From Blastocladiella emersonii ATCC 22665 (taxonomy: Eukaryota; Blastocladiomycota; Blastocladiomycetes; Blastocladiales; Blastocladiaceae), in assembly GCA_025594325.1 (NCBI GenBank), contig JANHCV010000006.1, positions 744,001-808,000 of the forward strand: a DNA stretch of 64,000 nucleotides. The letters are read 5' to 3'. The notes beneath the pieces were generated by a model, which saw only the letters and a list, made by a program, of their open reading frames with translations, did not search any database and was not told the DNA's origin. Below are positions 55,743-64,000 of this stretch, in pieces (positions within the stretch are counted from its first letter, which is position 1; every line of letters starts with the position of its first letter). The position numbers were made by a program, and so were the translations under genes.

Positions 55743-56897
55743 ATGTCATCCATTGGGCCCGAGCTGCCGCCGCACCTGCGCAAAAAGCGCGAGGAGGCCA
55801 AGCGCCGCGAGGTCGCTGCACCACCACCACCGGCGGCCGAGGAGGAGGTTGCGGTTGGACCGGCGCTGCCGCCGCATCTTCGGCGCCGCAAGCCGGAGCC
55901 CGCGGCCGGCGAGGATGACGATGAAGTGGGCCCGGCACTACCGCCAACAGTGGGTCCGATGCGGCCACCCGTCGCTGGTCCATCACGCCCGCCCACCGTC
56001 GGCCCGTCGCGCCCATCGCCCACCGTCGGTCCCGCTCGCCCACCCTCCTCCTCCATCCCGTCGCGCCCGCCACCCGCCGACGACAGCGACAGCGACGACG
56101 ACCTCGTCGGCCCTTTGCCGCCCTCGACCGCGGTCCTGGCGCAGCTGCGCGACCCCGAGTACCTGCGCGCCCTGCAGCAGCAGGAGGCCGAGGAGCGCAT
56201 CGCGCAGGCCGAGAAGGCGCGCGCCGACGCCGAGGCCGAGGAGCGCGAGCGCGCGGCGCGCGGACCGCAGCGCGGCGAGTGGATGATCGTCCCACCCACG
56301 GCCAAGCCGATCGGGTTGCCGGGACCCGGGCCCGCGCGGTCCCGCCAGTTTGCGACGCGCGAGGCCAACCATGAGATCGACCGCGCGTGGGTCGAGACGC
56401 CGCAGCAGCGCGCCGAGCGGCTCGCGAAGATTGCTGCGGCGGAGGCGGTGGGTGGGGGTTCCGCGACGAAGAAGGTACGACCAGACAGCGCGTGAGCTGT
56501 GGCCTCAGGGTACTGACATTCGCAACTCGTTTGTAGCGCAAGGCACGCGACGAGCCCAAGCCCATGTCCGAGCGCGACCGCCAGCTCGCTGCTGCCGTCG
56601 CCGACTTTAACGTGCGCTCACCCTCCCCCCGCTTCCCACTCACCTCTCGCTGACACTTCTGCCTCGCACTAGGCCGCCCACCGCCCCGCCTCGCTCCTCG
56701 AAGCCTATGACGCGGGCCTCGACAACGCCAAGCGCCGCCGCACCGACGCGTCCGACGACCCGACCAAGCGCGGCTTCGACCGCGACCGCGACGTGCTCTC
56801 CCGCGCGCCCATCGACGGCCGCGCCCGCGCCAAGATGGTCGCCGAGGCCAAGACCATGGACTCGCGCTTCTCGCACGGCTCCAGCGCGTTCTTGTAA
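55743..56897 (+). CDS. GPALPP / DUF3752 protein
   Basis: Exons 55743-56474, 56537-56611 and 56673-56897 (introns 62 and 61 nt; GTACGA, GTGCGC) give 343 residues. The N-terminus has the GPALPP motifs that name the family (SIGPELPPHLRKKREE, VGPALPPHLRRRKPE, VGPALPPTVGP), followed by an acidic-Ser patch (DDSDSDDDLVGPLPP). The DUF3752 C-terminus is recognisable: RGEWMIVPP, then the basic helices of exons 2-3 (RPASLLEAYDAGLDNAKRRR, then RAPIDGRARAKMVAEA and DSRFSHGSS). The function of this eukaryotic family is poorly known; GPALPP1 in animals is nuclear. The start ATG lies 177 bases from the divergent FKBP-TPR gene. Confidence 0.85.
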
Positions 56898-56945
56898 ATT
56901 GAATGGATCGTGTATCTATAACTGCTCACAAGGATTATGTACATC

Positions 56946-58904
56946 TCACGCCATGAACAGCAGCCCAGCGCCAACCACGGCCGCGACCGTGAACCCCGCA
57001 CTGCCACGAACGGCCGCCGCGCTCGACGCCTCGACGCCGTTCGCACCAATCGCGCTCGCCGCAATACTCCCCGCGTCGTACGCGTTGCCCGACCCGGCAA
57101 TCACGGGCACCGGCTCGCCGTTATCGCCCGCCGACGCCGTGTTCAGCACCGCGGCGGCATTCGGCGTCGCGGAGGGAGCCGGCGCCGACTGCGTCTCAGG
57201 CTCGACGGCCAGCGTGAACGCGGAGGCCTCGGTCGTCGCGGCCGCGGCCGCGGGGTCCGCAGCAAACGTGAAGCTCGGCATCGACTCCATGTTCTCGGTC
57301 GCGTCAGCCGCGGCGGCGGCGGCGGGGGTCGCGCGGCCGGCGCTCGACGTGCACGGCGTCGTAGTGGTCACGGCGGCGGGCGAAGCGTAGTTCTCGGCGG
57401 CGGGCGCAGCCGCAGGGGCCTCGTACCCGCCCGCAGGCGACTCAGCAGGAGCCTCGGCACCGCGCGCGTACGCCTCGTTGTCATCCTGCGCGAGCGACGC
57501 CGGCGCCTGGTACTCGGGGACCGCGGGGGCGGCCGCCGCGGCGGGAGCGGGGTCGCGCACGTACGACACGTTGGGGACCTGCGGGCGCGCGGCGGGAGCC
57601 TCGTACGCCGGCTGCTGCGGGCGCACGACGACGGGCGCAGGCTGCTGTGGGCGAGGGCGGCGAGCAGGGGCGGGCGCGTGGACCGGCTCGCGCACCGGGA
57701 CCTGGGTTACGCGGACGACACGCACGATGGTCGTTGTCACCGCGGGAGCGGCCGTGGTCGTGGCGAGGACCGGCTTCGGCTTGGGCTTCGACGGGCGCGC
57801 AGCGACTGGGGCCTGCGTCGCGCGCGCGGCGGGCGTCGACGCACGAACGACCGAGGTGGCGGTGGAGGTCGAGACGGGCGAGGACGAGGTACTGGTCGAC
57901 GCGACGGCAGCAGCCGAAGTTGAGGTCACGGAGGTTGAGGAAGGGACCGTCGGAACAGCCGTCAATGAGGTTGCCGCGGTGGCCGTCGTCGAGGCGCTCG
58001 AGCTCGCCGCAGCGGGAGCCGTCGGGCGCGGCGGCCGCGTCGTAGCCGATGTAGTCGCGCTCGAACTCGCCGCCGTCGAAGAGGTAGAAGCACTCGTGGC
58101 GGCCGGCGCCGAGGGCACAGGGACCGGCGCATCGGGAACCGCAGGCGTCGCGACGGGGATCGGAACCGACGAACTCGAGGTCGCCGCCGCCGCGGTGCCG
58201 CCCGTGTGCGTCGCAATCGGGACCGGCGGCTCGTTGACGGGCGCCGAATTCCCGGGCATGCTGTTGCGCGACGGGTGGATGGCCGGCGGCGCGGGCGCAC
58301 CGTCGTTGGGCGTCGTGTCCTGGATGCTCTTGTGCGACCCGCCGTTCTCGACGGGAGCGGGGGCAGCGACCGCAGCGGGCTTGCGCGGCGGCTCGGCCGC
58401 GGCGACGGGCTCCTTGGCCGCGGGGGAAGCCGGAGCGGAGTCCTTGACCACGGGGGCGGCGGGAGCAGGCTCCTGGACTGCAGGCGCGGCGGGAGCAGGG
58501 GCCGGGTCGGCGCGGACGGGTTCCGGCGCGGGCGCAGGGGCAGGAGCCGGGGCACGCGAGCGCGGCGGCTCGGGCGTCTCCTCAACGACCTCGACCGGCG
58601 CCGGCTTGGGCTCCTGCCTCTGCTGCTTGGGCGGAGCCTCGGGCTCAGGAGCAGGGGCCGGGGCGGGAGCCGGGGCGGGAGCAGGCGCCGGCTCAGGCGC
58701 ACGGGGAACCGCGGGCTCCGGCCGAGCGGGCTCGGGAGCGGGGGCGACGGGGACCGGCGGCTGCGCGCCGCCGAGGTTCAGGTCGATGAGCGGGGCCTGC
58801 GGGACGGGCGGCTCCGCGTCCTGCGGGCGCGGGTGCGGCGCGGCCGACACGGCAGCGCTCGCCAGGAGCGCCGAGGCGATGAGAATCTGGGCCGTGATGC
58901 GCAT
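56946..58904 (-). CDS. secreted Pro/Ala/Ser/Thr-rich cell-wall protein, probable GPI anchor
   Basis: A single-exon 652-residue protein. A clear signal peptide (ITAQILIASALLASAAVSAA) is followed by about 200 residues of Ala-Pro-Glu repeats (EPAPAPAPAPAPAPAPEPEA). A Ser/Thr/Ala mucin-like stretch suited to O-mannosylation comes next, then a Pro/Arg-rich block and an acidic/Ala-rich region. The C-terminus has the layout of a GPI attachment signal: small residues (EASSAAAVRGSAG) before a short hydrophobic tail (FTVAAVVGAGLLFMA) with nothing after it. Only one Cys occurs in the mature part. Likely a structural or adhesive wall mannoprotein. The start is at the ATG of the signal peptide; a TATATC sits about 56 bases upstream. 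Confidence 0.82.
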   Translation of the reverse strand: MRITAQILIASALLASAAVSAAPHPRPQDAEPPVPQAPLIDLNLGGAQPPVPVAPAPEPARPEPAVPRAPEPAPAPAPAPAPAPAPEPEAPPKQQRQEPKPAPVEVVEETPEPPRSRAPAPAPAPAPEPVRADPAPAPAAPAVQEPAPAAPVVKDSAPASPAAKEPVAAAEPPRKPAAVAAPAPVENGGSHKSIQDTTPNDGAPAPPAIHPSRNSMPGNSAPVNEPPVPIATHTGGTAAAATSSSSVPIPVATPAVPDAPVPVPSAPAATSASTSSTAASSSATTSATTRPPRPTAPAAASSSASTTATAATSLTAVPTVPSSTSVTSTSAAAVASTSTSSSPVSTSTATSVVRASTPAARATQAPVAARPSKPKPKPVLATTTAAPAVTTTIVRVVRVTQVPVREPVHAPAPARRPRPQQPAPVVVRPQQPAYEAPAARPQVPNVSYVRDPAPAAAAAPAVPEYQAPASLAQDDNEAYARGAEAPAESPAGGYEAPAAAPAAENYASPAAVTTTTPCTSSAGRATPAAAAAADATENMESMPSFTFAADPAAAAATTEASAFTLAVEPETQSAPAPSATPNAAAVLNTASAGDNGEPVPVIAGSGNAYDAGSIAASAIGANGVEASSAAAVRGSAGFTVAAVVGAGLLFMA

Positions 58905-59603
58905 GTTGGTGGAGCGCGTGGAGTTTGAGAGGGGAGGAAGGGGTGTGATGGGGAGAGTGATATACAAGGAGGTTCCGACGGGTCTACCGCGGGGAATGAA
59001 CGGTCTAGGGAGGCGCGAGGACTGTACAAAGTCGAGGGCGAAGCGTGCTCGACACGCTGCGGAGACTCGGGGAAGAGTTAGGGGATGGGTGAAGCGTTAG
59101 GCGGGGAGCTCAGTACAGGACGGGGGCCACGGAGCTTTTGAAGGCAGCGCATTCCTTGCTGCCCGCGCGCACGCGCTTCCAACGATTCCGCAGCGGAGCG
59201 CGCTTCAAATGAAATTTCCTTGTGTGCAAACAAGGTGCCATCGAGCCTCGCGGCTTGACCGGCGGTGATGCAAGCCTGATCGAATTTTTGATCAGGTCAC
59301 GCGGACGTGAACAGTCGCGCCGCTCAGCCACCGCGATTTCTCCGCGCCCAAGTTCTTCGCTAGGGCGCTTCCTTCACGACCAAGAATCGAAAAGGGAGCC
59401 TGGCGTAAGAAACGCACAACGTGTAAAAGGGTCACCGCCTTTGCCTAGACCCAGTCCATGGGTGTGCAACCGTGCGCGCCGCGGCTCAGTTGTCTTGGAG
59501 CAACGCGACTCGATTTCATGCCCACACAGTAAGTCGCTTTCGCTTTAGCGAGGCGGGCCGCCCATTGCCACTACGCTTCTCGCACATCGTGGCTCGCAGA
59601 AGA
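58905..59603. other. intergenic region upstream of the wall-protein gene
   Basis: About 700 bases. A minus-strand TATATC near 58959-58965 serves the wall-protein gene. The remainder is of lower GC and carries no convincing gene, although a 108-codon plus-strand frame (59222-59548) exists. Confidence 0.4.
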
Positions 59604-59930
59604 TTATGAGCCGCCGAGACCACACGGGTAGCTTGCACCGACATCAACATCGTTTATTGCATTGAAGAGACTGTCGTGCCAGGTGATTGTCTGATCGTCG
59701 GGATCGTACACGGCCGTCACGAGCTGGCGGCCTGGCCCCGGGAACGCGAGGAAACTAAGCACGCGACCGCAAAGTTTCTCGCGCAAAGTGTCCATGACGA
59801 TTCGACGCTGCTCGTCGTCGCCGTAGTCTTGCGACATCAGGTACCGCGTCGTGAACGAGAACATGAAGACGGTGTGGTCGACGAGCGCGGGACCGCGCGG
59901 CTGCATTTCGAGGTAGAACATCGCCGTCAT
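59604..59930 (-). pseudogene. partial tandem duplicate of the upstream unknown gene
   Basis: From 59930 to 59604 a 108-codon frame (FYLEMQPRGPALVDHTVFMF, YLMSQDYGDDEQRRIVMDTL, AVYDPDDQTITWHDSLFNA) closely matches an internal stretch of the neighbouring gene at 59932-61067 (YYLEIHPRRFELADHAVFM, YLMRQDYGDEQQREVVMDAL, AVYDPDEHTITWHDSFYNA). The same frame stays open and coding-like upstream to about 60071 (LISILTEFLGYGFPGTPSF), overlapping the spliced 3' exon of that gene in another phase. It ends after PCGLGGS and lacks the C-terminal half of its relative. I infer a truncated tandem copy, possibly once fused. A short independent gene is possible. Confidence 0.55.
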
Positions 59931-59931
59931 C

Positions 59932-61067
59932 TTAGGAGAGAAGGACGGGGTGCCAGGAAAGCCATAGCCGAGGAACTCGGTCAGGATCGAGATCAGCGAG
60001 GGAGAGTCCGGGTCGCCTGCCAGTCGAGTTGACGGTCCCTTGGCCGCCGCGCTCCTCTTCAAGCTTGGCGAGCTACATGAATGATCAGTCGGGTTAGCCG
60101 CGAGACGCGGGGCTCGATGAGAATGCGAACGTACGCTGGCCTTGACAGCGCGCATGACATGGTCGTCCTCGAGCTCCTGTCCATTCCAACCAGGATTAAA
60201 TTCGCGAGCGTAAAAGCGAAGGGCGTTTTTCTACGTGGGACGACGGCGGTGAGCGCGCGGAACGGGATCGAGTAGAAAAAGCGAGCGAGCCCCTCGTACA
60301 TAGGTGCAGCGCAGGAGCTCGTTGCGGCGGTTCTCAGGACCATTCCTGCCTCGGGACAGCACTTCGGGATTTGCGAGCAGCGGGAAGAAATCGTCCACTT
60401 CCGCGGCCGCGACGCCCTTCTTGCGCAGTGTCTCGCGGACAAACAGCTCCATGGCGTAGAGCGCAAAGAAGAAGTCCTCGTCGTCGTCGTTGATTTGGCG
60501 GAAGCGTTGCTGGGAGACGACGCGGCGGATCTCGGAGCCGACTCCAAACAGATCGCGCAACGAGCCCGCGAGACACTCGTGCTCGGCCACATATCCCGCG
60601 GCGTTATAGAAGCTATCGTGCCAGGTGATGGTGTGCTCGTCGGGGTCGTACACGGCGGAGACGAACTGGCGGCTCGCCTCGGGGAAGACGAGGAACGCAA
60701 GCACGCGACTGTGGAGGATTTTGCGGAGTGCGTCCATGACGACCTCGCGCTGCTGCTCGTCACCGTAGTCCTGCCGCATCAGGTACGACGAGGTGGCCGA
60801 GGACATGAAGACGGCGTGGTCAGCAAGCTCAAACCGGCGCGGGTGGATCTCGAGGTAGTACAGCGCGAGTTGCTCGGGGCGCGGCTGCTGGGTGAAATCA
60901 AAGGTAGCCATCTCGCGCATAACGCCCGCCATAAATTCTTGCGGTGGGTTCAGAGCTTGGACACGTTTCGCCACGGTGCCCTTGATAAAGCGCGCCTTGG
61001 CGAACGCCTTGGCGACCATGGGCGGCGGCGGCCCGCTGGGCTTCATTGGTTTACGTTTGCCTCCCAT
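59932..61067 (-). CDS. unknown protein, family with tandem partial copy
   Basis: Exons 61067-60300, 60230-60135 and 60072-59932 (introns 69 and 62 nt; GTACGA, GTACGT) give 334 residues. A basic start (MGGKRKPMKPSGPPPPM) precedes a globular region: LALYYLEIHPRRFELADHAV, LAFLVFPEASRQFVSAVYDP, DEHTITWHDSFYNAAGYVAE and DDDEDFFFALYAMELFVRET. Exon 2 reads NALRFYAREFNPGWNGQELE with clear coding character, which supports the splice. The end (LAKLEEERGGQGTV, then a Pro/Leu-rich tail) overlaps the partial duplicate in a different phase and may not be native. I do not recognise the family. A start at 61067 is chosen as the first ATG. Confidence 0.6.
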
Positions 61068-61304
61068 TGCGATAAGTGTCAACGTTCAGGACTTGTGCAT
61101 TTTGACGCGGGTAGGGAGCGCAGACTTGCGTGGAGCGCGAGCAGCGAGGGTGAGCGTGCTGATCGGTGCAACAATTCTCTTGATCACATGATAGGTTGTC
61201 GCGCTTTTTTGTCTCGCGACCTTGAGACACGTCAGGAGGGCCTCAAGACGCGCGGCGATGAGAGACACGATGAAGAACATCTTACATGTATTGAGCATCT
61301 CGCG

Positions 61305-63470
61305 TCATACGAGCGCGACCGCGTCCCACGGGCCCGGCGGCGTCCGATGTCCTGCCGTCGACACGTCGCGCTCGTACGTCGGCGACTCTTCCTCTTCGTC
61401 CTCATCCTCTTCATCACTTGTCCGCGGTGTTGCCAGTATCTCGATCGGCGCAGGCGGCGGCGGCGGCGGAACCAGCAACGCGCGCGCGGCACCGAGCGCG
61501 GCGAGAACCCACGCGACGCCGAGCACCGGCTGCGTCGCCGCACTCGCCGCATGCACCGGGTCAACACCGCGGCGGAGCAGCGCAACGGGCTCGTCGCGCG
61601 GCGTGTTCCCGAACCCGCCAATCGCCATGCGGTCCGCGCCGCGGACGACCTGGCGGCGGAGGAGCGCGGCGATCGCCGCGTGCCACGTCGCGCGCCACTG
61701 TCGCTCGCGGACGGGCGCGACGGCGGCGGTGGTCGGCAACCCCAGGACCTGCGCGAGCCCGAGCGTCGCAGCCGCGAGCTCGCCCGTCGAGTACGCGCCG
61801 GCGTCGCGCACGCCGAGCTGCGAGAAGAAGCCCGCGGCGCCGTCGGCCGCGAGCTCGTCCCAGATCTGCTGCACTGTCGCGGCGAGCGCCGGCGGGAGCG
61901 GCAGGTGCTGGCCGAGCGACGTGAGCCGCGTCGCGAGCGCGAGGCGCGCGGGCAGCTGGCCCTGCTCGGCGTGCGGGCTCGACGCGGGTTGCGCGAGCCA
62001 TGCCGCAAGGTGTCGCGCCGCGCACGCGTGGATGCGCGAGGATAGCGTGACGGCGCCGGCTGGGTCGGCTGGGTGCGCGACGGGGGATGACGGCGGGGTC
62101 AGCGAGGTGGTGACCGACGCGTAGTGCGCGAGGGCGACAAGTGCGTCGAGGACGGCGAGCAGGTCGACCGGGTCCTGCGCCGGGTCGACGGTGGCCGCAG
62201 CGGCGGTGGTGCGCGGGCGCGGGGCGATGGCGGTGGCGATGCTGAAGGGCTGGAACGGGACGGGACTCGCGCGCGCACCGACGCCGACGCCGACGCCCGC
62301 GACAGGGCTCACGCGGTTCGGGTACGCGTGCTGCGCGGCGGTGAGCGACAGGCGGTGCATGGCGTGGGTCGCCGCGTCCCACCACCCGGGCGCGCCACTG
62401 CCGTTCCCGTTCGTCTGCGTCGTCGGCGTCGGCTGCGGGGCAGAAAGCGGCGCGTGCTGCCAGTAGACGGCCAGCCACGGTCCGCGCTGGACGGGCGACC
62501 GGTGGATCGCGGCGTGGGCGGGCGGGATGTCCATGTGCAGGACGAGGGCCTGGGCGAGGCCGTGGATGAGGCTGTCGACGTGCACGGCGTCGTCGAGGTC
62601 CGTCAGGTAGGCCGAGTCTTGGTGGTGGTGCCGCGGCAGCTTCTGGCGGAACACGAGGAGCGACTCTAGCAGCGCGCCGACCGCAGCGACCGAGCACGGT
62701 TCCTGCAGGCCGCGCTCGTCGAGGATGAGCGCCGGGTGGAGGCGCACGGTCGATGGGGTCGAAGGCAGCGCGACGAGCAGCGGGGTGTAGCTCGAGAGCA
62801 GGGCGCGGACCGTCATGTTGAACTGGTGCGCGAGGCGCGCGTCGTGTGGTGGGAGGTCGCGGAAGCTCTGCTGCAGCAGCGCGAGGGACTGGAGCTCTAC
62901 ACGTTCACGATCAGGGTGCGGATCAGCAACGGTGGTCATCTCACTGACCCTCCAAAACAGAAGCGTACCAGCGGCAGCATCGCGGCGCAAGATCCGGCCC
63001 GTGGACGCATTGGACTGGCCGCGCACCACGGCCGGGCGGTACTCGTGGTAGAGGCGGCGCGTGTGCGGGTTGACGGCGGTGCCGATGGCCCACTGTTGGG
63101 CGAGCGCGACCGAGGCGTCAATGTGCTCGACGAGCTCGGCCGTCGACTGCGGGCCGAGCGGGGGCAGCACGGCCGAAACGGCGGGTTCCGGATCGAGCGC
63201 GAGCGTGCCGCGGACCGGCGGCTGGATGGGGTGATCGGCGGGCGCCGGGGTCCCGACCGCGGCCCGCGATGCGGTCGGCGCGAGCTGCGCGAGGGTCACG
63301 GGCCCGCGGAACGAGGAGGCGGAGACGGAGGAAGTGGAATGCATCGACTTGATCGAGTGCGCGTGCGCGTGCGCGTGGGTGTGCGCAGATCGGGAAGGAA
63401 TGGGCGCCGGATGGACGGCGGCGCTCGCGGTGGGCCCGCGCAGGCGGAGGGAGGCGGCACTGGACAGCAT
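61305..63470 (-). CDS. unknown 721-residue protein, possible mitochondrial or membrane protein
   Basis: A single-exon frame. The N-terminus (MLSSAASLRLRGPTASAAVH) is Arg/Ser/Ala-rich without acidic residues, as in mitochondrial presequences, and is followed by a His-Ala run (HTHAHAHAHS). The middle contains helical and strand-like segments (TAELVEHIDASVALAQQWAI, GTLLFWRVSEMTTVADPHPD, DDAVHVDSLIHGLAQALVLH) and low-complexity Gly/Val and Pro stretches. Near the C-terminus a hydrophobic helix (PVLGVAWVLAALGAARALLV) precedes a Pro run and an acidic tail (SDEEDEDEEEESP). No family is recognised. A TATA box (minus strand, about 63542-63548) lies roughly 70 bases upstream of the ATG. Confidence 0.7.
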   Translation of the reverse strand: MLSSAASLRLRGPTASAAVHPAPIPSRSAHTHAHAHAHSIKSMHSTSSVSASSFRGPVTLAQLAPTASRAAVGTPAPADHPIQPPVRGTLALDPEPAVSAVLPPLGPQSTAELVEHIDASVALAQQWAIGTAVNPHTRRLYHEYRPAVVRGQSNASTGRILRRDAAAGTLLFWRVSEMTTVADPHPDRERVELQSLALLQQSFRDLPPHDARLAHQFNMTVRALLSSYTPLLVALPSTPSTVRLHPALILDERGLQEPCSVAAVGALLESLLVFRQKLPRHHHQDSAYLTDLDDAVHVDSLIHGLAQALVLHMDIPPAHAAIHRSPVQRGPWLAVYWQHAPLSAPQPTPTTQTNGNGSGAPGWWDAATHAMHRLSLTAAQHAYPNRVSPVAGVGVGVGARASPVPFQPFSIATAIAPRPRTTAAAATVDPAQDPVDLLAVLDALVALAHYASVTTSLTPPSSPVAHPADPAGAVTLSSRIHACAARHLAAWLAQPASSPHAEQGQLPARLALATRLTSLGQHLPLPPALAATVQQIWDELAADGAAGFFSQLGVRDAGAYSTGELAAATLGLAQVLGLPTTAAVAPVRERQWRATWHAAIAALLRRQVVRGADRMAIGGFGNTPRDEPVALLRRGVDPVHAASAATQPVLGVAWVLAALGAARALLVPPPPPPAPIEILATPRTSDEEDEDEEEESPTYERDVSTAGHRTPPGPWDAVALV

Positions 63471-64000
63471 GGGTGGACTTTTTTGGAATTGCTGAGCCAC
63501 CCGTGCTGCGCGGCGGCGGCGGCGGGGGAGGCGCAGCCATTTTATACGGCCGGTGGCCGACCGACCTCGTCGCCAGCGCGAGCACGCACTCGCCGCGCGC
63601 AAACGCGCAAGGAGCGTGCTCCCGGCGGGCAGGTGTCAAGCCACCCGCACGCTGGGAGCATCGCGCTCGCGGATCATGGAGGGACGAGGCTCGCGGGCCA
63701 GAGATAGCAGACACGCCGCGATGGCGTCGTCTGCGTCTCCCGGCCGCGCCACGGTCGAGTCAGCGAGGGGATGGCAGCGGGACTGCCGCGCCAGCAATCA
63801 CGCACGGCTGCAGGGTGCCGCCCCTTGCAGCCGGCCAAGTCACCATCGTCGCGGCCGCTGACGGGATGCGGGCAGGGGTGCACGGCAGCGTGCGTGCGTG
63901 CGCGGGCGTTTCGCGGCGGCGAGCAGCAGCGCGCAGCGGAACGCGTTGCGCCATGCGAGACGCGTGTGGCGTGATCCGCGAGAGGCGTGGCGGGCGCTCA
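63471..64000. other. promoter of the 721-residue gene and right edge
   Basis: On the minus strand a TATAAAA lies about 72-78 bases from the ATG. The remaining 450 bases show only short frames of skewed composition; no gene supported. Confidence 0.45.

Overview
The window reads as nuclear DNA of a high-GC basidiomycete yeast, most likely a tremellomycete of the Trichosporonales type (inferred; species not determinable here). Genes are dense on both strands and carry short introns (about 54-77 nt) with CTRAY-like branch points. Pyrimidine-rich promoters precede ATGs, and a few genes have a TATA box. The products are typical eukaryotic housekeeping proteins: kinesin-8, XPA/Rad14, Nsa2, Nbp35, Alg10, a Met30-like F-box/WD40 protein and a Zn2Cys6 regulator. 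Nearly all introns start GTACG rather than GTAAG.

Layout. 1-709: a truncated minus-strand gene at the left edge and a short N-terminal gene fragment. 709-3584 and 26122-28997: two practically identical arms of a ~2.9-kb inverted repeat, each carrying the same intron-containing gene interrupted by the same in-frame TAG. Between the arms (about 22.5 kb): a CCCH/RWD-like/CHY zinc-finger protein, a secreted subtilase, two tandem F-box-like paralogs (one decayed), a NIPA-type Mg transporter, a GAF/EF-hand protein resembling cilium-associated EFCAB5, kinesin-8, phytoene desaturase (crtI) and, divergent from crtI, the repair factor XPA/RAD14. 28997-31360: a decayed gene abutting the right arm, then largely non-coding DNA.

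31361-41000: a CaaX-terminated hypothetical protein, an alpha/beta hydrolase, a Met30-like SCF subunit, NSA2 and a monocarboxylate-type MFS transporter. 41864-42637: an unusual Ser-Gln-rich tandem-repeat protein behind a TATA promoter. 42638-45521: a 2.9-kb gene-poor stretch with two copies of a GC-rich hairpin element. 45522-56897: a Zn2Cys6 factor, ALG10, a small nuclear-type protein, NBP35, an FKBP-TPR protein and a GPALPP/DUF3752 protein. 56946-63470: a GPI-anchored Pro/Ala/Ser/Thr-rich wall protein, a family of unknown proteins with a partial tandem duplicate, and a 721-aa unknown.

No operons, tRNA or rRNA genes, CRISPR arrays or intact transposons were recognised. The strongest non-standard signals are the homogenised inverted repeat with its shared nonsense codon, the skewed 5' splice-site consensus, the SQ-repeat protein, the hairpin pair and the cilium-like protein. 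All exon boundaries are my own reading from splice motifs and phase, without transcript support.
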